This document shows positions 8,532-15,406 of a stretch of 64,000 nt of DNA, piece by piece. Made by a program: the position numbers and the translations under genes. The notes beneath the pieces are model-generated. The model ran no database searches. It worked only from the letters and a program-made list of their open reading frames with translations, and had not been told where the DNA came from. The stretch's first letter is position 1. Each line of letters starts with the position of its first letter. This DNA comes from CAYUMU01 sp964445985 (GTDB lineage Bacteria; Planctomycetota; Planctomycetia; Pirellulales; S012-138): assembly GCA_964445985.1 (NCBI GenBank), contig CAYUMU010000021.1:12790-76789 (forward strand), read 5' to 3'.

Positions 8532-8586
8532 GGGAAGCCAAACCCGCAGGGCCGGCGAGCGATCGCCGGCCCTGGGTTTGCTTCCC
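8532..8586 (+). terminator. Strong hairpin directly after hcp
   Basis: A long stem starts 18 bp after the hcp stop: outer arms GGGAAG/CTTCCC, CAAACCC/GGGTTTG, and an inner 11-bp stem AGGGCCGGCGA/TCGCCGGCCCT capped by a GCGA (GNRA-type) loop. No U-tract follows. It may be a 3' stabiliser or partial terminator that raises hcp over the downstream genes. Confidence 0.6.
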
Positions 8587-8660
8587 ACGAAGCGCGCACG
8601 ATTCACATGCCAGGCCATTTCGACCATTAACGCTGTTGTTCAACAAAGGGAAATCCAGTC

Positions 8661-9479
8661 ATGACCGCTAGTGAAACCATGATCGGCCAAACGGCCGCGG
8701 AACTGTTCCAGGCAGGCCGGCTGGACGACGCCATTTTTGCCCAAACGGCCGATGTGAAGGCGCACCCGGGCGACCCGGCCAAGCGTCTGTTCTTGTTTGA
8801 GCTGCTGATGTTCGCGGGCGACTTCGAACGGGCCGAGAAGCAACTCACCGCCGTTCAATACAACGAGCTGGAACGCGACGCGGCGGTGGCCACCTTCAAG
8901 CGCGTGTTGCAGGCAGAGAATGAACGCCGCGCGTTTTACGCCCAAGGACGGCGGCCGCGGTTTCTGGCAGAAGTGCCGCCGCATGTGGAACTGCGGCTCG
9001 ATGCGGTCGCGGCGATTCGCGAAGAGCGCTACGCGGAGGCCACGGACCTGGTGGCCCGGGCTCACGACGCTTTGCCCGAGTACCAGGGTTCGCTCAATGA
9101 GCAGGCGTTTACGCTGTTATGCGATTGCGACGACGTGTTCGGGAGCGTGCTGGAAGTGGTGAGCGGCACGGGCGCCTATTTTTGGGTGCCGCTGGAACAG
9201 GTGGATACGCTGCTGCTGGCCGAGCCGAAGTACCCTCGCGACTTGCTGTGGGTGCAAGCTCACTTGGAAATCAAAGATGGGGCGTCGGGCGACGTGTTCT
9301 TGCCGGCCACGTATCCGGGCACCTGGCAAAGCGCCGACGACACCTTGCGTTTGGGAAGAGGAACGGACTGGGTGGAGATCGCGCCGGGGCTGGTGCGGGG
9401 CGTCGGCTCGCGGATGTTCTTGGTGAATGACGAAGCCAAGGGCCTGTTGGAATTCCGGCAGTTGGAGATTGCCGACTAA
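8661..9479 (+). CDS. tagJ: TagJ / ImpE-family T6SS accessory protein
   Basis: A 272-residue protein of the ImpE (SciE/TagJ) family. It starts with a short TPR-like helical region (AAELFQAGRLDDAIFAQTADVKAHPGD, LFLFELLMFAGDFERAEKQL) and ends in a beta-rich domain with the family segment DLLWVQAHLEIKDGASGDVFLPATYPGTW. In Pseudomonas the homologue binds the N-terminal helix of TssB and helps ClpV recycle sheaths. It sits between hcp and tssE as in several T6SS-3 type loci. An AAAGGGAAA ribosome binding site precedes the ATG. Confidence 0.88.
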   Translation: MTASETMIGQTAAELFQAGRLDDAIFAQTADVKAHPGDPAKRLFLFELLMFAGDFERAEKQLTAVQYNELERDAAVATFKRVLQAENERRAFYAQGRRPRFLAEVPPHVELRLDAVAAIREERYAEATDLVARAHDALPEYQGSLNEQAFTLLCDCDDVFGSVLEVVSGTGAYFWVPLEQVDTLLLAEPKYPRDLLWVQAHLEIKDGASGDVFLPATYPGTWQSADDTLRLGRGTDWVEIAPGLVRGVGSRMFLVNDEAKGLLEFRQLEIAD

Positions 9480-9540
9480 TAATGAGTCGATCCATGACAT
9501 TCCAGACCGTCATTGACACGTTAGGCTCCCCCGCAAACTC

Positions 9541-9568
9541 CGTCATTCCCGCGCAGGCGGGAATCCAG
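9541..9568. repeat. ATTCCCGCG-type dispersed palindromic repeat
   Basis: The motif CGTCATTCCCGCGCAGGCGG followed by GAATCCAG is a well-known short dispersed palindrome in many bacterial genomes; its reverse strand encodes the spurious peptide DSRLRGND. It lies in the 324-bp tagJ-tssE spacer. Confidence 0.7.
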
Positions 9569-9726
9569 ACGCGGCGGATACGACTCTACGATTAACATGG
9601 GCTGGGATGCGAACTGCAAATCGGAAAGGCATCCTTTGGCAGCTTCTATGGTTTGATGATCGGGCAGATGCTGGATGGTGAGGACAGATGTTGTCCGGAT
9701 GGGTAGAGCGGAGGGGCGGAAGGGGT

Positions 9727-9778
9727 AGTGTTGTGAACATTGACGTTGCATTTTTTACTCAACAGCGTTCACAACACT
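9727..9778 (+). promoter_or_regulatory. Stem-loop immediately upstream of tssE
   Basis: A perfect 12-bp inverted repeat (AGTGTTGTGAAC / GTTCACAACACT) encloses 28 nt containing a second small stem (GTTG/CAAC) around an A/T-rich loop with six T residues. It ends 25 bp before the tssE start and just before the AAGGA ribosome binding site. It could be an RNA leader or a dyad operator; the tail after the stem lacks a U-tract. Confidence 0.5.
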
Positions 9779-9803
9779 GCCTCTATATCACAAGGATTGA
9801 GCC

Positions 9804-10283
9804 ATGTCCGTGAACCGTCAACCGCTGGTGCCTTCGCTGCTCGATCGCTTGATGGATTCGAGCATGAATGGAGCATCGCGGCAGCCGTGGTATGGGTTGC
9901 AAGACATGATGAACGCGGTGCGGCGGGACTTGGAAGCGCTGCTCAATACGCGCGAGTCGGGCGACATTGTGGCGGTGGGTTTGCCGGAGGTTGAGAACTC
10001 GCTGGTGCGGTTCGGGCTGCCCGACCTGGCGACGATCAATGGCGAAACACTGGAGGGCCGCAAGGAGGTTTGCCGGATCATTGAGAATGTGGTGCGCAAG
10101 TTTGAGCCTCGGCTGCGCGACGTGCGGGCTTCGTTGCGAGAATCCCCCAGCCCTTTCAATCGTGACGTACGTTTTCGCATAGAAGGTCGGTTGTGCGTGG
10201 ACCCGGCTCCCGACGTGATCTTTGACACCACGCTGGAGCTTTCGACCGGGGAGTACAAGGTACAAGCTTCGGAGTCGGCATGA
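9804..10283 (+). CDS. tssE: TssE, gp25-like T6SS baseplate protein
   Basis: A 159-residue protein of the phage gp25 / TssE family. The diagnostic segment is NAVRRDLEALLNTRESGD followed by SLVRFGLPDLATING, and the C-terminal strand PDVIFDTTLELSTGEYKV closes the domain. It belongs to the baseplate wedge with TssF, TssG and TssK. An AAGGA ribosome binding site precedes the ATG. Its TGA overlaps the tssF ATG in an ATGA, implying translational coupling. Confidence 0.93.
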   Translation: MSVNRQPLVPSLLDRLMDSSMNGASRQPWYGLQDMMNAVRRDLEALLNTRESGDIVAVGLPEVENSLVRFGLPDLATINGETLEGRKEVCRIIENVVRKFEPRLRDVRASLRESPSPFNRDVRFRIEGRLCVDPAPDVIFDTTLELSTGEYKVQASESA

Positions 10284-12136
10284 ACGACGTTTTCTATCGC
10301 AATTACGAGCGTGAGTTGCTGTTCATCCGGCGGATGGCTCAGGATTTTTCGCGGCGTTATCCGGCCACGGCCAGCCGGCTGTTGATGGAGCCCAACCGCA
10401 GTCTCGATCCGCACGTGGAGCGGTTGATTGAGTCGTTTGCCTTTCTGACGGCGCGCATTCAACAGAAACTAGACGACGAATTTCCGGAATTGACCGAAGC
10501 TTTTTTGAATGTGCTCTACCCGCACTACCTGGCGCCGATTCCGTCGGCGGCGATGGTGCAGTTTGAGCTGGAGCCGGCCAATGCGCAGCCGGGTGGGGTC
10601 ACGATTCCCAAGGACAGCAATTTGCGGACGTCGAAGGTCGGGAACCTGGCCTGCCAGTATCGCACCTGTTACCCGGTGGAGTTGTGGCCGATTGTGCTGC
10701 AGGAGGCCCAGGTGCATTCGCCGCCGTTTCCGCCGAACTGGCAGCCGCCGCCGAAAGCCGCGGCCGCGCTGCGGCTGCGATTGGAATGCCAGGGCGAACT
10801 GGGATTCAACGATTTGAAGTTGGACCGGTTGCGGTTTCACCTGTTGGGCGATCCGCAGGTAACGGCGCAGTTGTATGAATTGATCTTCAATCAAACGATG
10901 CAAGTCGCCGTGATGGGGCGCGACCGCGATAAGCGCGTGGAGCCCATTCGGTTGAATCCTGCCAACTGTCTGCACCCGGTGGGCTTCAATGCCGACGAGG
11001 GGATGATTCCCTATTCGAATCGCTCGTTCTTGGGTTATCGCTTGCTGACGGAATTGTTTTCGTACCCGGCGAAGTTCTTGTTTGTGGACTTGGGCGGCTG
11101 GCAGGAAGTGGCGGCGGCGGGCATTCAGCGGCAGTTGGAAGTGGTGCTGTACTTCAGCAAGCCGGGCGTGGGGCTGGAGCAGGACGTGGACGCCCGCAGT
11201 TTTCGGTTGGGCTGCACGCCGGTGGTGAATTTATTCCATCGAACCGCCGAGCCGATCGCGCTGAACTATCGGCAGCATGAATATCGGATCACGCCCGACG
11301 TTCACCACCCGCAGGGGTATGAGGTTTATGGGATTGAGAGCGTGACGAGCGCCGATCCTCAATCGACGCGCGAGTATCGGCCATTCTATTCGTTCCGCCA
11401 TCATCGCCTGGACGATATCGAGGAAGCCTCGGCGGCCTTCTGGTATGCGACTCGCAAGTCTTCCACCGGTGAAGGCGAGCATGGGACCGACGTGTTCCTG
11501 CGACTGGTGGACGAGGACTTTGACCCGCTGGCGCCGCCAGAAAGCGTGTTGGTGGTGCGAACGCTCTGCACCAATCGCGATATCCCGCTCAAGCTGCGAC
11601 AGTTGGGTGAGAACCTGGCGTTTGAGTTGCAGGGAGCGGCGCCGCTGAAGGCGATTCGCTGCCTGCGTTCGCCGACAGCGCCGCTACGGCCGCCGCTGCG
11701 CAACCGCGGCCATTGGCGGCTGATTTCGCACTTGTCGCTGAATCACCTATCGCTTTCCGACGAGCAAGACGGCCGCGAAAGCTTGCAAGAGATGCTGCGG
11801 TTGTATGACTTTTCGGACCCCGATTCAGGGCTGCAATTGGCGGCGGTCAATCGGCAGTTTATTGATGGCGTGATGGCGTTGCGGAGTCGCCGGGTGGTGG
11901 GACGCGTGGGCGGATCGACGGCCGGCGGCTTTTGCCGGGGCGTGGAGGTGGAACTCGATCTGGATGAGCAAAAGTATGTGGGAACCAGTCCCTACCTGTT
12001 TGCCTGCGTGATGGAGCGGTTTCTGGCTTTGTACACGTCAATCAATTCGTTCACGCAATTGGTGGTTCGCACCAAGCAGGGGACATCGGAACTCAAACGC
12101 TGGCCGCCGCGGGCGGGGGAGCAACCGCTGCTATGA
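10280..12136 (+). CDS. tssF: TssF T6SS baseplate protein
   Basis: A 618-residue VasA/ImpG family protein at full family length. The N-terminus (YRNYERELLFIRRMAQDFSRRYP...DPHVERLIESFAFLTARIQQKLDDEFPELTEAFLNVLYPHYL) is classic TssF. Later segments include LFHRTAEPI, YEVYGIESV and a C-terminal SINSFTQLVVRTKQG. TssF forms the wedge core with TssG. Start and stop both overlap neighbours (ATGA junctions with tssE and tssG), so the three genes are tightly coupled. Confidence 0.96.
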   Translation: MNDVFYRNYERELLFIRRMAQDFSRRYPATASRLLMEPNRSLDPHVERLIESFAFLTARIQQKLDDEFPELTEAFLNVLYPHYLAPIPSAAMVQFELEPANAQPGGVTIPKDSNLRTSKVGNLACQYRTCYPVELWPIVLQEAQVHSPPFPPNWQPPPKAAAALRLRLECQGELGFNDLKLDRLRFHLLGDPQVTAQLYELIFNQTMQVAVMGRDRDKRVEPIRLNPANCLHPVGFNADEGMIPYSNRSFLGYRLLTELFSYPAKFLFVDLGGWQEVAAAGIQRQLEVVLYFSKPGVGLEQDVDARSFRLGCTPVVNLFHRTAEPIALNYRQHEYRITPDVHHPQGYEVYGIESVTSADPQSTREYRPFYSFRHHRLDDIEEASAAFWYATRKSSTGEGEHGTDVFLRLVDEDFDPLAPPESVLVVRTLCTNRDIPLKLRQLGENLAFELQGAAPLKAIRCLRSPTAPLRPPLRNRGHWRLISHLSLNHLSLSDEQDGRESLQEMLRLYDFSDPDSGLQLAAVNRQFIDGVMALRSRRVVGRVGGSTAGGFCRGVEVELDLDEQKYVGTSPYLFACVMERFLALYTSINSFTQLVVRTKQGTSELKRWPPRAGEQPLL

Positions 12137-13374
12137 GCTCATCGCTGTTGGATGCGTTGCCTCCGCAGAATTCTGGCGGGGGAAGAATGCCGGCTGAGGA
12201 TCCTCTGGGCCTTTCGGCGCCCGATTCGTTGGTTCCCGAGCTGCCCTGGCCGTTGCCTCGTCATTCGCTGGCCGGGCAGTTGTTTGAATCGCCGTACGAG
12301 TTTGATTTTTTCCAGGCCGTGTGGCTGCTGGAGCGTTTGGAGCCGCACCGCGCGGCGGTGGGCCGGCAGGGTTCGCCCCGTGGCGAAACCGTGCGGTTTG
12401 GCGTGCCGGCCTCGCTGAGTTTTCCGCCCAGCACGGTGTGCGATTTAACGCGCGACCCCGAAACGGGCGTGCCGTTTCTCTCGGTGGCGTTCCTGGGTTT
12501 GACCGGCCCCTCGGGGGCGTTGCCGCGGTTCTACTCCGAGCAGTTGGTGCGGGTGGAGCGCGAGGCGCGGAGCGGCGAGCGGCACGCCATGCGCGACTGG
12601 TTCGATATGTTCAACCATCGGCTGATCTCGCTGTTCTTTCGCGCTTGGGAGAAGTACCGGTTTTATGTGCCTGCCGCGCGGGGTGAGTTTCGCCGCGCGG
12701 AGCCCGACTTGTTCACCTCGGGCATGTATAGCTTGATTGGGATGGGGCTGCCGAGCTTGCGCAACCAGTTGAGCGTGCGGCAGCGTGCGGCGGAGGCGCC
12801 GGCATCGTCGCAGCGGAAGCTGGCCGGGGTTGAGGACCTGGCGCTGCTGTACTACTCGGGGCTGTTCACGCAGCGGCCGCGCAACGCTTGCAACCTGGAA
12901 GCGCTGGTGGGGGATTACTTTCGCCTGCCGGCCAAGGTGCTGCAATTTCAGGGGCAATGGTTGCGGCTGGATGCCGCCAACCAATCGCAAGTGAGCAGCT
13001 TGAATGGCAACAATGCCTTGGGCGTGAACGTGGTGGTGGGGCAGCGGGTGTGGGACGTGCAGAGCAAGTTCCGCATTCGCCTGGGACCGCTAAGTTACTC
13101 GCAGTTTGTGGAGTTTTTGCCAGAAAAGGCAGCTCGCTGCGAGTCGAAGTCGTTGTTCCTGCTGTCGCACCTGGTGCGGCTGTACGTAGGGCCGCAGTTC
13201 GATTTCGATGTGCAAGTGGTGCTGAAGGCCGACGAGGTTCCGCGCACCGTGCTCGATTCGCAGGCGGCGGTGGGGCCCCGGCTGGGCTGGAACACCTGGC
13301 TGCGCAGTTTGCCATCGGACGCCGACGCGGACGAAGCCGTGTTCGATGGTGACGAAACGCACCTGGTGGGTTGA
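12133..13374 (+). CDS. tssG: TssG T6SS baseplate protein
   Basis: A 413-residue VasB/ImpH family protein. The N-terminal ~45 residues are a proline-rich extension. The conserved part then begins with YEFDFFQAVWLLERLEPHRA, followed by VRFGVPASLSFPPSTV, SVAFLGLTGPSGALPRFYSE, and DWFDMFNHRLISLFFRAWEKYRF. TssG pairs with TssF in the baseplate. It ends the plus-strand T6SS arm; no tssK, clpV or vgrG follows. Confidence 0.95.
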   Translation: MSSSLLDALPPQNSGGGRMPAEDPLGLSAPDSLVPELPWPLPRHSLAGQLFESPYEFDFFQAVWLLERLEPHRAAVGRQGSPRGETVRFGVPASLSFPPSTVCDLTRDPETGVPFLSVAFLGLTGPSGALPRFYSEQLVRVEREARSGERHAMRDWFDMFNHRLISLFFRAWEKYRFYVPAARGEFRRAEPDLFTSGMYSLIGMGLPSLRNQLSVRQRAAEAPASSQRKLAGVEDLALLYYSGLFTQRPRNACNLEALVGDYFRLPAKVLQFQGQWLRLDAANQSQVSSLNGNNALGVNVVVGQRVWDVQSKFRIRLGPLSYSQFVEFLPEKAARCESKSLFLLSHLVRLYVGPQFDFDVQVVLKADEVPRTVLDSQAAVGPRLGWNTWLRSLPSDADADEAVFDGDETHLVG

Positions 13375-13501
13375 ACCTTGAAGTTCGTTGGCCGGCGCGC
13401 GTGGCCCAATCCGAGCGGCCCAACCTCCATCCTAACCAGCCCGAAGCGCGGTTGGAGCGCGCTCCGGGCCGGGGTGATGGCGTTGGACGTATTCTTGAGA
13501 G

Positions 13502-13777
13502 CTAGGCGGCTTGGAGCTTGGCGGCAGCGGCGGCTTCGCGTCCCAGGTTGACCGTACCGAGCATTTCGCCCTCGGGTCCGTAGAACTGAAGCAGTTTCAC
13601 GCTGATCATCCACATGGCAAACAACTCGCCCGCGCGATACGAGCGGCCGTAGTACACGCCGCCCCGAATGAGGACGGTTTCGCTCATGTCTTCCCGTTGT
13701 GCTGCTTCGACGCCCAGGTCGGCGAAAGCCTGCAGCACTACCTCGCGAATCTCTTGCGGTGCATGTCTGGCATCCAT
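13502..13777 (-). CDS. Small hypothetical protein
   Basis: A 91-residue cytoplasmic protein of unknown function. ATG 13777 was chosen because a GGAGGGG ribosome binding site lies 8 bases before it. The sequence is partly amphipathic helical (PQEIREVVLQAFADLGVEAA) with a short strand-rich middle (TVLIRGGVYYGRSYRAGELFAMWM) and an alanine-rich end. The pattern of clean codon use and good ribosome binding site makes it a likely real gene. It is convergent with tssG, so a T6SS link is not implied. Confidence 0.6.
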   Translation of the reverse strand: MDARHAPQEIREVVLQAFADLGVEAAQREDMSETVLIRGGVYYGRSYRAGELFAMWMISVKLLQFYGPEGEMLGTVNLGREAAAAAKLQAA

Positions 13778-13964
13778 CGAATTCCCCTCCGTGGGTGGAT
13801 CGGGACTGTCGGCTGCAATCGGTGCAGTCAATTCCTCCCGTGTTACAGCATCGTATGGTCGCTACCGGATTCTTGCCTGGAATTCGGGCAGAGCGCAACC
13901 TTTACCTGATCCGCGCCACGCGCGGCGGATTGAGCCATGTGAAGAGGCTGAATGTGTTAACCGG

Positions 13965-14963
13965 TTACGATTGGGCGAAGTATCCGGGGCCTTGCGCTTG
14001 TGCGGATTCGACGGATGGCTCCGCGGATTTGCGTTGCGCGGTCGTTGCAGATGGGATTGGGCTGAGTACATTCAGCGCGGTGAGCTGGTCGAGCAGTTGG
14101 CATTCGCTTTCGGGCGAGAGATTGGCCAGCGGTAACCGCACGGGGCCGAGGTCCACGCCGAGCAGTTTCATGGCCGTTTTGGCGGCCGCGGCAAAGCCAA
14201 ACGATTGCAGCGTTCGCACCAGTTGCACCGACTGGCGCTGCAGGCCACGGGCGGTTTCCAGGTCGCCAGCGTGGAACGCTTTCAAAAGGGCGTGATAGAG
14301 TGGCGCCGCCAGATTGTAGGTGCTGCCAACAGCGCCTTGCACGCCCAGGGCCGCGGCTGCCAGCAGAATTTCGTCGCTGCCGAACAGCACTTCCAAGTCG
14401 TCGCCGGCCACGGCGAGGCATTCCTGCAGTTGCACCAGGTCGGAGTTGGTGTACTTGAGACCCGCCAAGGTCGGGATGCGAGTCCGGCCTTGTTCCATGA
14501 ACCGGGGCATGGAGTGATGCAAGCCCGACATGGTGGGGATGTCGTAGTAGTAGAACGGCAGGCCCGGAGCAACGCCGGCGATGGCGGCGCAACAGCCCAG
14601 CAGTTCGTCGAGGGTGGGCGGTTTGAAGTAGCATGGCGCCAGGGCCGCGATGCCGCTCGCGCCCACCTGGGCCGCGTGCCGGGCCAGCGTTTGGGCATCG
14701 GCAAGGCAATTGTGGCCCACATGAACGATCACCGACAGCGGCGTGCCAGCCGTGACATCGACCCAGCGGGTGGCCAACTGCATGCGCTCTTCGACGGTGA
14801 GCGAATGGCTTTCGCCGGTGGTGCCGCCGGGGAACACGCCCACCACGCCGGCCCGCGAGAGCACATCGGCCTGGCCTTCCACGGCGGTGAGGTTCAGGCG
14901 GCCATCGGCATGGAAGGGCGTGTGAACGGCGACAATCAACCCGCGATGACGGGGGCGCTGCAT
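13965..14963 (-). CDS. N-acetylneuraminate lyase / dihydrodipicolinate synthase family aldolase
   Basis: A 332-residue TIM-barrel class I aldolase. It shows the GGTTGESHSLTVEER substrate-carboxylate loop, the YYYDIPTMSG tyrosine motif, and the Schiff-base lysine region GLKYTNSDL. The YYYDIPTMSG and KYTNSD pattern fits the N-acetylneuraminate lyase branch better than DapA. It would cleave a keto-acid sugar such as sialic acid into pyruvate and an amino sugar, or act on a related 2-keto-3-deoxy acid. A C-terminal Ala/Ser/Pro-rich tail extends past the usual ~300-residue length. The substrate is not provable from sequence. Confidence 0.78.
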   Translation of the reverse strand: MQRPRHRGLIVAVHTPFHADGRLNLTAVEGQADVLSRAGVVGVFPGGTTGESHSLTVEERMQLATRWVDVTAGTPLSVIVHVGHNCLADAQTLARHAAQVGASGIAALAPCYFKPPTLDELLGCCAAIAGVAPGLPFYYYDIPTMSGLHHSMPRFMEQGRTRIPTLAGLKYTNSDLVQLQECLAVAGDDLEVLFGSDEILLAAAALGVQGAVGSTYNLAAPLYHALLKAFHAGDLETARGLQRQSVQLVRTLQSFGFAAAAKTAMKLLGVDLGPVRLPLANLSPESECQLLDQLTALNVLSPIPSATTAQRKSAEPSVESAQAQGPGYFAQS

Positions 14964-15188
14964 GGTTTACTGCTCGGGGTAAAGGACTCGGGGAGGGATC
15001 GAACTGCAGGGGTGCATTGGCCTAGCCGGAACGACCTTCCATCATGTCCCACGGCACGGCTGAGTGGCAAGCTGCTGGGGCAGAAAAGCGCGGATCGCTT
15101 ACCCCTTTCGCCGGTACGTTCGGTGAAACAGGAGAACTCAACCAAAGCTGCAATGTTCAGCAAGCTGACATTCCCCAGTCGCGGCAAT

Positions 15189-15395
15189 TTACGGCAGAAT
15201 CGTGATTTCTTCGAAGGATTCGCCGGCAGCCTTGCGCGCATCTTCGCGATTCATTTCGAGCGCTTCGGCCAAGGCTTCGCGCGGATTCGCGATCAGGGAG
15301 TCGCGAGTTTCGCCCTGCGAGTTAACACCTGGAACCTCTTCGATCCAACCAATCCACCAGGGACCGTCTCGTCGGATGATCGCTGTGTATTCCAT
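15189..15395 (-). CDS. HicB-like small protein
   Basis: A 68-residue protein with the HicB / UPF0150 fold signature: EYTAIIRRDGPWWIGWIEEVPGVNSQGETRDSLIANPREALAEALE. In HicAB systems HicB neutralises the HicA mRNA interferase, but no HicA-like ORF was seen on either side, and no C-terminal DNA-binding domain is present. Its GGGAG ribosome binding site overlaps the stop of the upstream AAA gene (11 bp gap), so it is probably co-transcribed with it. It is more likely an orphan HicB-fold regulator than a classic antitoxin. Confidence 0.75.
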   Translation of the reverse strand: MEYTAIIRRDGPWWIGWIEEVPGVNSQGETRDSLIANPREALAEALEMNREDARKAAGESFEEITILP

Positions 15396-15406
15396 TGTGA
15401 CGCTCC

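Noticed and set aside
15000..15188. Possible HicA toxin next to the HicB-like ORF
   Set aside because: The frames here lack the HicA double-stranded-RNA-binding-like pattern and conserved His; no toxin could be supported.
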